Positions 8,511 to 15,864 of a DNA stretch of 64,000 nt are shown in pieces. Within the stretch, counting starts at the first letter, position 1. Every line of letters begins with the position of its first letter. A program made the position numbers and the translations under genes. Source of the stretch: Chloroflexota bacterium (GTDB lineage: Bacteria; Chloroflexota; Anaerolineae; Anaerolineales; UBA11579); the NCBI GenBank assembly GCA_013112575.1, contig JABFGG010000001.1, positions 310,001-374,000 on the forward strand. The letters run 5' to 3'. Below the pieces are notes generated by a model. The model ran no database searches. It saw only the letters and a list, made by a program, of their open reading frames with translations, and was not told the DNA's origin.

Positions 8511-8657
8511 TAAAAAAACCGTTGCACAGGCGATCGGAGAGTCTAAATCTAAATCATTGGTGGCCGGGGCACTCACCACGATGAGCGCACATACCAGACC
8601 ATCCACATCATGCTTTCATTTGGCTCTGGATCAAAACCTGTGCAACGATTGCTTTCT
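8511..8657 (-). ncRNA. Candidate structured small RNA, rod-shaped and 6S-like
   Basis: On the minus strand a near-consensus promoter (8664-8691) points into a stretch of about 147 nt with no open frame. The predicted RNA closes with a perfect 11-bp stem, CGUUGCACAGG with CCUGUGCAACG (8637-8647 and 8520-8530). It continues inward through GAUC/GAUC, AGAG/CUCU and AAAU/AUUU, opens into an asymmetric central bubble, then closes again with UGG-A-U-GGUCUGG against CCCGGCCACCA, and ends in a 7-bp hairpin, GCGCUCA/UGAGUGC. Directly after the closing stem come G and seven U residues, so it also acts as a terminator. Closing stem, bubble and apical stem is the layout of 6S RNA, which binds RNA polymerase. 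The folding was done by hand; family membership is inference. Confidence 0.55.
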
Positions 8658-8663
8658 ACTTTC

Positions 8664-8691
8664 ATTATATGAAATTTTTCACAAAACTCAA
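8664..8691 (-). promoter_or_regulatory. Sigma-70-type promoter of the candidate small RNA
   Basis: On the minus strand TTGAGT (8686-8691), a 16-nt spacer and TATAAT (8664-8669) form the best promoter match seen in the window. Transcription should start near 8656-8657, about 10 nt before the closing stem of the candidate RNA. Confidence 0.6.
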
Positions 8692-8811
8692 GCTTTTCTA
8701 ATTATTTAGGTGTAATTCTCCTAGTCCACATACTTCCGCAACCCTCCAGGCTTATGCTTTTACTTTATCCGCAGAGGCAATAAGTAACATTCGTAAATAA
8801 CTAATACGTGG

Positions 8812-8871
8812 TGGACTTTGCGAAGCAAAGTCCAGAGTCAAATATGCAGCCTGCCAGACTGTATATTTGAC
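8812..8871. other. Two inverted repeats upstream of mutS2; rest of 8658-8888 shows nothing else
   Basis: TGGACTTTGC and GCAAAGTCCA (8812-8821 and 8825-8834) form a 10-bp hairpin with loop GAA. Next, GTCAAATAT (8837-8845) pairs with ATATTTGAC (8863-8871) around a 17-nt centre. They sit just before mutS2 (start 8889). They could be a regulatory leader or a dispersed palindromic element. A TATACT at 8873-8878 would give an almost leaderless mutS2 mRNA but lacks a correctly spaced -35. Confidence 0.4.
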
Positions 8872-8888
8872 GTATACTTAGCCCCGTT

Positions 8889-11267
8889 ATGAACACCAAA
8901 GCACTCAAAACGCTGGAGTTTGACAAGGTGCTGGAGCGCCTGACAGGCTATTGCGCCTTTCCCGCCTCCAAAGCAAAAGCCCTGTCATTGCAGCCTGGTA
9001 ATGACCTGGAAGTAGCCACGCGTCGCCTGGCAGAAACGGCTGAAGCACGCGCGCTCTTCGCTTTGCAGCCTACCACCACCATTGGTGGGGCGCGTGACGT
9101 GCGTGAAGTTGTAGAGGCTACAACCCGTGGCGTGGTGCTGGCGACTAACGAGTTACTTGACATCAAAGCTACCTTGATCTCGGCCCGTAATATCTACCGC
9201 ATTTTTGAGCAGTCCCAGGAGCAATACCCGCTGCTTTACGAGATCGCTTCTCGCCTGCCCGTAGATACTGGCCTGGTGGATGCTATCTCCAAAACCCTCA
9301 ACGACCGCGGTGAGGTACTCGACTCAGCTTCATCAGACCTGGCGCGCATTCGCCGCGAATCGGAAATCACCCATAATCGCCTGTTGGAACGCATGCAGCG
9401 TATGGTCAGCAGCAAAAAGTATGCTCCCCATTTGCAGGAAGCCCTGGTTACCCAGCGTGATGGACGTTATGTCCTGCCTATCAAGGCCGAGTCGCGCAAC
9501 CGTGTCAAATCGGTGGTGCATGACCAATCCTCATCCGGGGCGACCCTGTTTGTTGAACCGCTGGAAGTGGTTGAACTTAACAACAAGTGGCGCGAATTGC
9601 AATTGGGCGAAAGAGAAGAAGAGCGCCGTATCCTGGCCGCGTTGTGCAACCAGATCGCCCAACATGCTGACGCAGTCACCCTTGCCGTGGAGCAATTGGC
9701 CGAGGTCGATCTGCGTTTTGCCAGCGCCCACTATGCCGAAGACCTCAAAGCTAGCCAGCCTGAACTCGTACCATTCAAACCGGCCAAGGACGGCTCCAAT
9801 CCTGGTGTAACCCTGCGCCTGTGGGCCGCCCGCCATCCCTTGCTGGAGCCGGAAAGCGTGGTGCCCATCGACTTAGAATTGGACGAAAGCGCCTATACTC
9901 TGGTCATCACTGGCCCCAATACCGGTGGTAAAACAGTGACGCTGAAAACCGCCGGTTTACTGGCCATGATGGCCCAATCCGGCTTGCATATCCCCGTGCA
10001 GGAAGGTTCGGCCATCAGCCTGTTTAACGCCATCTATGCTGACATCGGCGATGAGCAGTCTATAGAGCAATCCCTCTCCACCTTTTCCGGGCACATCACT
10101 AACATTATCCGCATATTAGATGAAGCCGGTCCGCAGGACATGGTTATCTTTGACGAGTTGGGAGCCGGTACGGACCCGCAGGAAGGTGCCGCCTTGGCCA
10201 TGGCACTGCTGGGTTTCTTAGTAGAACGCGGTATCACCACCCTGGTTGCCACTCATTATCCTGAGCTGAAGGGTTACGCGCACGCCACTCCCGGCGTGGT
10301 CAATGCCAGCATGGAGTTCGACCTCGAGTCATTGAGCCCCACCTATCGCTTGACCATCGGCTTGCCGGGGCGCTCTAATGCGTTGGCGATTGCCAAACGG
10401 CTGGGCTTGCAGGATGAAGTCGTGGAGCGTGCACGCGGCACCCTGGATCCGGCTGAATTGCGCGCCGAAGACCTGTTGGATGAAATTCACCGCCAGCGCG
10501 ACCTGACGCGTACTGCCCGTGAAGCTGCTGAGGAATCTAAAACCGAAGCAGAAGAACTGCGTGCAGAACTGGCCGAACGCCTGGAAGCCATTGAAGACGA
10601 ACGCCTGGAAGTGCTGGATGCCGCCCGCCGTGAGGCTCTGCAACAAGTTGGGGACCTGGAAGAAGAGATGCGCCAGGCGCGCAAGGAACTAGCGCGTGCC
10701 CGCCAGCCACTGGATGTACTCGAACAGGTTGCCGAGAAAGTGGAAGAGCTTGAGGAAGAAGTCGCCGAGCCCATCGTGCGCCAGCACATCCCCGAAGCCG
10801 ATCTTTATCCTGAAAGACCTGTGCGCTTGGGGGATCGCGTGAAACTTCGCACGCTCGACCAGGAAGGCGTGGTGACTGCTTTGGGTGAAGAAGAGGTTGA
10901 GGTCCAGGTAGGTGTTTTGCGGGTGCGTGCCCGTATGACCGAATTGCAACTCATGGGGGCGCAACAACCCGTCCCCCAAGCAGAACCCACAACACCTGTG
11001 CTGAACTATACGCCCCAATCACCCGGCGTCGAAGTCTCTCTGCGCGCCATGCGGGCAGATGAAGCCATGGAAAAACTGGAACGCCACCTGGATGCAGCCT
11101 ACGTGGCTGGCCTGCCTTTTGTACGCATAATTCACGGCAAGGGCACGGGTAAGTTGCGCGAGATGGTGCGCAAAGAGATGAAGGTGAACCCGCATATTGA
11201 ACGCTGGGAACCGGCCAAGCCTAATGAAGGTGGCGATGGGGCCACGATCGCTTATTTAAAAAATTGA
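8889..11267 (+). CDS. mutS2: Endonuclease MutS2 / ribosome-rescue ATPase
   Basis: A 792-residue MutS2. It starts LKTLEFDKVLERL, followed by the MutS core/lever region with the clamp-like MSSKKYAPHLQEALVTQRDGR segment. The ATPase carries Walker A TGPNTGGKTVTLKT (about residues 340-353) and Walker B MVIFDELGAGTDPQEGAALA; the coiled coil runs about 530-630, and a C-terminal Smr domain occupies the last ~80 residues with HGKGTGKLR. The Smr LDLRG motif reads VSLRAMR, so the aspartate and glycine associated with nuclease function are missing, while HGxG is kept. Known MutS2 proteins suppress homologous recombination or split collided ribosomes (RqcU). The role here cannot be chosen from sequence alone. 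No strong Shine-Dalgarno precedes the ATG. An NTF2-like gene follows after 5 nt. Confidence 0.96.
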   Translation: MNTKALKTLEFDKVLERLTGYCAFPASKAKALSLQPGNDLEVATRRLAETAEARALFALQPTTTIGGARDVREVVEATTRGVVLATNELLDIKATLISARNIYRIFEQSQEQYPLLYEIASRLPVDTGLVDAISKTLNDRGEVLDSASSDLARIRRESEITHNRLLERMQRMVSSKKYAPHLQEALVTQRDGRYVLPIKAESRNRVKSVVHDQSSSGATLFVEPLEVVELNNKWRELQLGEREEERRILAALCNQIAQHADAVTLAVEQLAEVDLRFASAHYAEDLKASQPELVPFKPAKDGSNPGVTLRLWAARHPLLEPESVVPIDLELDESAYTLVITGPNTGGKTVTLKTAGLLAMMAQSGLHIPVQEGSAISLFNAIYADIGDEQSIEQSLSTFSGHITNIIRILDEAGPQDMVIFDELGAGTDPQEGAALAMALLGFLVERGITTLVATHYPELKGYAHATPGVVNASMEFDLESLSPTYRLTIGLPGRSNALAIAKRLGLQDEVVERARGTLDPAELRAEDLLDEIHRQRDLTRTAREAAEESKTEAEELRAELAERLEAIEDERLEVLDAARREALQQVGDLEEEMRQARKELARARQPLDVLEQVAEKVEELEEEVAEPIVRQHIPEADLYPERPVRLGDRVKLRTLDQEGVVTALGEEEVEVQVGVLRVRARMTELQLMGAQQPVPQAEPTTPVLNYTPQSPGVEVSLRAMRADEAMEKLERHLDAAYVAGLPFVRIIHGKGTGKLREMVRKEMKVNPHIERWEPAKPNEGGDGATIAYLKN

Positions 11268-11272
11268 ACCAA

Positions 11273-11653
11273 ATGGATAGCAACACAAGAAGAGAAGAAG
11301 TGCTTGCCGCTGAAGAGGCCTGGCTGCAGGCTCACTTGGACGTAGATATAGCTGCCATCGATGCCCTTATGCACCCCGACTATACGATCATCTGGCCCAG
11401 CGGGCGAGTGGTGGAAAAAGATGAAGCCTTGGCCTCTTATGATTCTGGCGAGCGCCATTGGGATGAAGCAGGCATCCACGAACTGGGCGTGCGTATCTAT
11501 GATGACGTGGCCGTGGTCAATGGCCTATGGAAGGCCAAAGGGGTAAACAGTGGTAAAGCGTTTGATTACCAGGCGCGCTATACTTCAGTGTGGATACAAC
11601 ACGATGGTCGCTGGCGTTTGCTGGTGGACCGTTCTAAAGATATTGAAGCTTGA
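11273..11653 (+). CDS. SnoaL/DUF4440-like NTF2-fold protein
   Basis: A 126-residue protein with the cone-shaped NTF2-like pattern: an N-terminal helix (REEVLAAEEAWLQAHLDVD), ALMHPDYTIIWPSG, GVRIYDDVAVVNGLW and the closing YTSVWIQHDGRWRLLVD strand pair. This matches small DUF4440/SnoaL-like proteins, which act as ligand binders, isomerases or hydrolases. No catalytic residues can be named. The ATG at 11273 lies 5 nt after the mutS2 stop. A TTG overlapping that stop (11264) is also in frame but less likely. It is probably co-transcribed with mutS2 and ends at the terminator at 11663. Confidence 0.8.
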   Translation: MDSNTRREEVLAAEEAWLQAHLDVDIAAIDALMHPDYTIIWPSGRVVEKDEALASYDSGERHWDEAGIHELGVRIYDDVAVVNGLWKAKGVNSGKAFDYQARYTSVWIQHDGRWRLLVDRSKDIEA

Positions 11654-11662
11654 TTAATCGAA

Positions 11663-11692
11663 AAGACCTGGCTTAGCCAGGTCTTATTTTTT
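11663..11692. terminator. Bidirectional terminator between convergent genes
   Basis: AAGACCTGGC-TTA-GCCAGGTCTT is a 10-bp perfect stem. On the plus strand it is followed by ATTTTTT and on the minus strand by TTCG, so it can end the mutS2 transcript and, more weakly, the converging gene at 11684-12328, whose stop codon lies inside the stem. Confidence 0.8.
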
Positions 11693-12328
11693 CTCTGCGT
11701 TCTCCGCTAGTTTCTTGCGGAACATGCCTTCGATATTGTTCAAGAGCGTTTCTGTGCTCACAGAATCATGCAGTGCTGCTCCGGGAGGCCAGTTGCCATC
11801 GTAGCGGTAGCCTTCATTGCCGCAGGTCTCGCAGTAAGAGACCACGTACGAACGTAAGAAGGTGGGCACTGCCGTGGCGATGGGCTCTAACTGCAAATTG
11901 TGGCGGCTGCACCACACCTGGATCTCATTAACTTTGACGCTGCCGGATTGCTTGAGGATGGTGGCCGTCCAGAGACGGGGGAAATCCTCAAATTCAATGG
12001 TGTTAACGAACTCTTCGCGGGGGATGTATTCTAGGTCGCTGTTCTGGAAATAGCGAGTGATGATGCGGAACATACTCCAACTCGGGACCATTACACCGAT
12101 CAAGGCAAAAAGTATAAGGATAACCAGGAAAGAGTTAGGGACAAGAGTTTCTGCCCGTACAAAATCAGGCAAGGCGATCGCTACAAAAGTCAGGATGCCC
12201 AACAGAATGGCGGTTAGCAATGCGTAACCAAACACTACAACCAGGTTCTGGAGCAGTTTATCCATACCTAGTGAAGCGTTGATGCGCACCCATTCGTTAA
12301 AGGATTCCCAGCGGGAAGACATGTTCAT
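11684..12328 (-). CDS. Uncharacterised two-span membrane protein
   Basis: A 214-residue protein not recognised as a named family. Residues about 28-52 (LVVVFGYALLTAILLGILTF) and 65-90 (NSFLVILILFALIGVMVPSW) are two membrane spans. The C-terminal ~120 residues are soluble and hold cysteines in WCSRHN and YCETCGNEGYRYDG, the latter resembling half of a zinc ribbon. The final segment is helical and basic. The soluble part is probably cytosolic. It has no operon partner: it converges on the mutS2 transcript, and its upstream region contains the candidate small RNA at 12385-12496. Confidence 0.7.
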   Translation of the reverse strand: MNMSSRWESFNEWVRINASLGMDKLLQNLVVVFGYALLTAILLGILTFVAIALPDFVRAETLVPNSFLVILILFALIGVMVPSWSMFRIITRYFQNSDLEYIPREEFVNTIEFEDFPRLWTATILKQSGSVKVNEIQVWCSRHNLQLEPIATAVPTFLRSYVVSYCETCGNEGYRYDGNWPPGAALHDSVSTETLLNNIEGMFRKKLAENAEKK

Positions 12329-12384
12329 AGCATCCTTATTTTGACCTTTATTGTAGGAAAGGTCTACCGTACTACTGTACTATT

Positions 12385-12496
12385 GGAAGCGGCAGTTAGG
12401 GGAGATTCTTGTTTTGGCAAGTCTTACCACCGCTTCCTTAAGAATTGGCCACTGTGTTGTGGGTTTGCATAGAGGCTTTGGCCAATTCTTTTTCTT
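12385..12496 (+). ncRNA. Candidate structured small RNA with intrinsic terminator
   Basis: This part of the 208-nt gap 12329-12536 holds two nested-free stems on the plus strand. Stem 1 is GGAAGCGG (12385-12392) with CCGCTTCC (12430-12437), enclosing a smaller CTTG-TTTTGG-CAAG hairpin. Two nt later, stem 2 is AAGAATTGGCCA (12440-12451) with TGGCCAATTCTT (12479-12490), a perfect 12-bp helix with a 27-nt loop, followed by TTTC as the T-rich tail. A weak promoter (TTGTAG, 16 nt, TACTGT at 12373-12378) would start transcription at 12385, the first base of stem 1. No plus-strand gene follows, so a free-standing small RNA is more likely than a riboswitch. The family is unknown. Confidence 0.42.
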
Positions 12497-12536
12497 ACGA
12501 CTGCGGGAAATACGCGATTTAAGAGGGCTACCCTAT

Positions 12537-13298
12537 TTATTGGATCTTTCCTTTCACTTCACCCTCTTTGGCCACATCCCAGGGCCACACTTCGGTGCCT
12601 TTGGCGGCTGCGCGGATGGTGGGGTCATCCGAATAATGGCCACGTTGGGCGGCGGGTATCAGGGGCGCGATGTTGCGCATGATCTCGTGGCCGATCTCAT
12701 CAAGCTGCTTCCGGCGTTCTCGCCCCTTGCCGGTTGCTTTAAATGGCCCGAAGGGTTTGCCAACATTGATGTGTACACGGGCGCGTACACCTTTGCGTAA
12801 GGAGGGGAAAATGCGTTCCATATTCTCCAAACCTATCGGCAAAAGCTTTGCGCCGGTTTCTGAGGCTAGAAAGGCTGCTCCGGGGCGCGGGGGGCGCAAG
12901 ACGTTGGCCCAGTTGCCGCCTTCAGGAGCAATGCCCAATACACCACCGCCCTTGAGTAAGTCGGAGGCTAGCAGCAATGCTTCCTTTGAACCTGTCCCAC
13001 GATGGACCGGATAATAACCCCATAACTTGGGCAGGAAATGTAATATGGCGGGTGCATGTGGGAAATTGGCGCCGCCAATGAACTCCACAGGCCAGGGGGT
13101 CACGCGTGCGATGGCGGCCGGATCAACAAAACTGAAGTGGTTGGATACGATGATCAAAGGCCCCGTATCGGGGAAGTTCTCCTGACCACTGATCTTAAGG
13201 CGTGAGAGCAAGGCAAAACCCGCTTTAGCACTCCATTGCATGAATGACCGTATCGGGCTGCGCCGAACGGAGATGCTGTTGGTAGCTCCCTGGCTCAT
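12537..13298 (-). CDS. 1-acyl-sn-glycerol-3-phosphate acyltransferase-like (PlsC family)
   Basis: A 253-residue acyltransferase. The ATG at 13296-13298 overlaps the stop of the upstream MFS gene (ATGA), which is preferred over a longer frame running back into that gene. Motif I is NHFSFVD (HX4D) near residue 62, the catalytic pair of glycerolipid acyltransferases. Motif III is APEGGNW, the variant of FPEGTRS that binds the glycerol phosphate. VHINVGKPFGPF matches the later conserved strand. Family members transfer acyl groups from acyl-ACP or acyl-CoA to lysophosphatidate at the inner face of the membrane. There is no clear transmembrane span, so a peripheral association is likely. Translational coupling to the transporter suggests a joint lipid or envelope role. 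Confidence 0.87.
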   Translation of the reverse strand: MSQGATNSISVRRSPIRSFMQWSAKAGFALLSRLKISGQENFPDTGPLIIVSNHFSFVDPAAIARVTPWPVEFIGGANFPHAPAILHFLPKLWGYYPVHRGTGSKEALLLASDLLKGGGVLGIAPEGGNWANVLRPPRPGAAFLASETGAKLLPIGLENMERIFPSLRKGVRARVHINVGKPFGPFKATGKGRERRKQLDEIGHEIMRNIAPLIPAAQRGHYSDDPTIRAAAKGTEVWPWDVAKEGEVKGKIQ

Positions 13299-14653
13299 GC
13301 CTGGGCTTCGACGGCTGCACCCGGCTGAGTGGCAGCTTGCCCTTGACGACGTCCTTCTTTTTCGTCGACCAGCATGAGCAGTGCCATGCCTGCAACCAGG
13401 AAAGCTGCTATAGAAAGCACGGCCCAACGATGGCTGCTCTGTTCCGCCAATGCCTCATTCATGCCGCTGGCGATCAAGCGGGCGCTGAGGATAGCGACGA
13501 GGTTGCCAAAGATGGTTGGGCCAATAAAGGAAGAGGTGCGCCCGGCAACGGCAAAGAAGCCATAGAATTCGGCACTTTTCCCGGCAGGGGCAAAGGTGCC
13601 GATCAGGGCGCGGCTGACGGATTGCACGCCGGTGAGTGCAAATCCAGCCAGCGCACCGATCATGAAGAAGCCGGTGATGGTCGTATTAAAGAAGATGGCA
13701 ATGACAGCGATGATCATTAATAGGAGGGACTGGGTCAGGGCTGTGCGGAAACCGCGGCGTTGGCCAACGATGCCAAAGATGTATGCCCCTGCCACGCTGG
13801 CAGCCTGTACGATGATCATGAAGATGATCAACTGTTGCTGCTCCATGCCGAATAGCACAGCTCCAAGGATGGCCGCGAAGTTGAGTGCCATGAGGATGCC
13901 GTCGTTGTAGATTAAAAAAGCCAGCATGAATTTGAGGAATTCACCGTATTGGCGTACGGAGCGGATGGTTTCGCCCAGGCGTTTGAAAGTGATGCTGAAG
14001 GTGTTCTCTCCTGGCGGCATTTCCTGGGCTTTGGTCTTTTCATCCACAATGAAGAAGAGGGGCAGGGCGGAGAGTGCAAAGAAGATGGCTGTGATAATAA
14101 AAGACAGCCGCACGATCTCGGTCCCGCCGATGGTCAGGATCAAAGCCAGGACGATAATGAGGCACACGATACCTCCTAAAGAACCAATGGCCCAGCCTTT
14201 GCCGGATACGGTGCTGATCTCTTCAGGTGCAGCAATCTCGGGCAGCAGGGAATTGTAGAAGACCTGCCCACCGCGGTAGCCGATCTCGGCCAAGATGAAG
14301 ACGACCATGCCAAGCAGGATGTCTCCCTCCTGTACGAAGTACATGGCTGCCGTGAATAAAATTGTGATGGTTGTCAAGTATAGGAGAAAGCGCTTTTTTC
14401 GACCAGAAAAATCGGCCAACGACCCCAAAATGGGTGCCAATATGGCTACAACCAGCATGGCAATACCCACGGAGTTGCCCCACAAACGAGTGCCATTCGC
14501 CCCGCCAACTACCTGATTCTGGAAATAAGCTGAGTATACGGCCAGCAAAACGACTGCAGCGTAGGCTGAATTGCCGAAATCGTACAGGTACCAGGCCCAA
14601 TGCTCACGGCGTTGGGCATAACGAGCACGTAAATTCGTCATGAAAGTGGTCAT
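13295..14653 (-). CDS. UMF1/Atg22-type MFS transporter
   Basis: A 452-residue membrane protein with about 12 hydrophobic spans. The N-terminal WAWYLYDFGNSAYAAVVLLAVY is the signature of the vacuole-effluxer Atg22 (UMF1) branch of the major facilitator superfamily. The loop after span 3 contains GSLADFSGRKKRFL, the MFS motif A equivalent, and SVSRALIGTFAPAGKSAEFYG lies in the second half. The ATG at 14651-14653 follows GAGGAGG by about 7 nt. The yeast homolog exports amino acids from the vacuole, whereas bacterial substrates are unknown. Its stop overlaps the start of the PlsC-like gene by 4 nt. Confidence 0.9.
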   Translation of the reverse strand: MTTFMTNLRARYAQRREHWAWYLYDFGNSAYAAVVLLAVYSAYFQNQVVGGANGTRLWGNSVGIAMLVVAILAPILGSLADFSGRKKRFLLYLTTITILFTAAMYFVQEGDILLGMVVFILAEIGYRGGQVFYNSLLPEIAAPEEISTVSGKGWAIGSLGGIVCLIIVLALILTIGGTEIVRLSFIITAIFFALSALPLFFIVDEKTKAQEMPPGENTFSITFKRLGETIRSVRQYGEFLKFMLAFLIYNDGILMALNFAAILGAVLFGMEQQQLIIFMIIVQAASVAGAYIFGIVGQRRGFRTALTQSLLLMIIAVIAIFFNTTITGFFMIGALAGFALTGVQSVSRALIGTFAPAGKSAEFYGFFAVAGRTSSFIGPTIFGNLVAILSARLIASGMNEALAEQSSHRWAVLSIAAFLVAGMALLMLVDEKEGRRQGQAATQPGAAVEAQA

Positions 14654-14731
14654 GGATACGCCTCCTCACATCTGGCCAAACGGCGATGTACCCAATATTA
14701 ACACGGCTAAGTGGTTGGGGTTTCTCTACAT

Positions 14732-15859
14732 TTAAGGGTTGAGCAATTGATTTTCGATGATGGATTGCCCAATCAATCCCGCCAGTTGCTGGTTGCCAGC
14801 TTCATTGAATTGCATGGGTTCAACGTACAAGCCTGGTTCATTCGCCCAGGTTGCAGCTAGATCGAAATAAAGTCCGTTGTTGGTTTTAGCCAATGTTGCC
14901 AAAACTTCATTATGGCCTTGCAAGGCAGCGTAGTAGCCAGCCTCGTCCAAACGCAAGGGAACTGCAAACACCCCACCTACTAAAACAAAGGGTACGACGT
15001 TAACTTCTGCGCTGGCAAGCATGCTGCGCAGATTGCTTTCAAAGTACAGTGGTGGGTTAGCTGCCAACATCTCTTTTACAGAAGTGTTTTCAAAGATGCC
15101 TGCCGGGTAATTGTGTGCAGTATATTGCTGTAAAAGTTCCAACTCGTAGGATGTATCGGAGCGCGGCCGCCACTGGATGGCAAGGTCGCTGTGTGGTTCG
15201 GCTACGCCCAGGCTAATTAATACAAAGCGCAGGGCAGCACTGCCATCCCACCAGGGCGGGTTGTAACCGGTGATGTTATCCAGGTAACCAGAGTTGTCAG
15301 CCTTATAAGCTTCTGGGGGCCACACCAGGCGGGCGGCCACATCCTCAATGTCGGGGTAGAAGATGACGAGGTCGGGTTGCAGGTCCAAGACGCGGAAGTT
15401 GAAGTTGAGCAGGCTTTCCCAGGAGGTGTAGCCCGGCAAACCGGCATTGATGACCTCAACTTGCGAATAGCCTTCTTTGTGCAAATGAGCTTCCAGCAAG
15501 TAAGGATAGGAATGGCGGAAGGCTTCCACCCCTGTTGAATATGTGGCCGAGCCGCCCAGAGCTACGATGCGGAACGTTCCCTCAGGCTTTTCGCTCTCGA
15601 ACTCTTCGCCGCGGTACCCAAAGCTGTTGTGGAAGTCCTCGCCGCGCACATATTCCACGTTGCCGGTATAGCCGATATTGCGGTGCAGGTCGAGTGGCGG
15701 GATGCCGTAGCGGGCTGTGAGCTGGTCGAAGGAGGCGAAACGGTTGAAGCTTCTCTCCGGGGCGTTGCTGATGTAAATACGCGCGCCCACTTCGGCGAGG
15801 ATGAGTAGGCCGAGGATGGCGAGAATGATGAGCAGCGGGCGGCGGTTTTTTAGATTCAT
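14732..15859 (-). CDS. SGNH/GDSL-fold protein, catalytically degenerate paralog
   Basis: A 375-residue protein with an N-terminal signal anchor (residues about 8-28, LLIILAILGLLILAEVGARI) and an extracytoplasmic SGNH-hydrolase fold. Block I is ALGGSATYS with the nucleophile serine at about residue 103, and block II is INAGLPGYTS. Block III reads YPDIEDVAAR, so the oxyanion-hole asparagine is gone. Block V reads PMQFNEAGNQ, so the Asp-x-x-His pair is gone. The adjacent paralog (15865-17010) keeps both (HGVNDV and DGIHFTPLGNQ), so this copy is probably a non-catalytic or altered homolog. It starts 5 nt after the paralog's stop and is translated from the same transcript. Confidence 0.85.
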   Translation of the reverse strand: MNLKNRRPLLIILAILGLLILAEVGARIYISNAPERSFNRFASFDQLTARYGIPPLDLHRNIGYTGNVEYVRGEDFHNSFGYRGEEFESEKPEGTFRIVALGGSATYSTGVEAFRHSYPYLLEAHLHKEGYSQVEVINAGLPGYTSWESLLNFNFRVLDLQPDLVIFYPDIEDVAARLVWPPEAYKADNSGYLDNITGYNPPWWDGSAALRFVLISLGVAEPHSDLAIQWRPRSDTSYELELLQQYTAHNYPAGIFENTSVKEMLAANPPLYFESNLRSMLASAEVNVVPFVLVGGVFAVPLRLDEAGYYAALQGHNEVLATLAKTNNGLYFDLAATWANEPGLYVEPMQFNEAGNQQLAGLIGQSIIENQLLNP

Positions 15860-15864
15860 TTTCT

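Noticed and set aside
8867..8878. TTGACG followed by TATACT before mutS2
   Set aside because: The two hexamers are adjacent, with no spacer, so they cannot form a sigma-70 promoter.
11264..11272. TTG start for the NTF2-like protein overlapping the mutS2 stop
   Set aside because: The ATG 9 nt downstream gives a normal N-terminus; TTG starts are rarer and there is no ribosome site.
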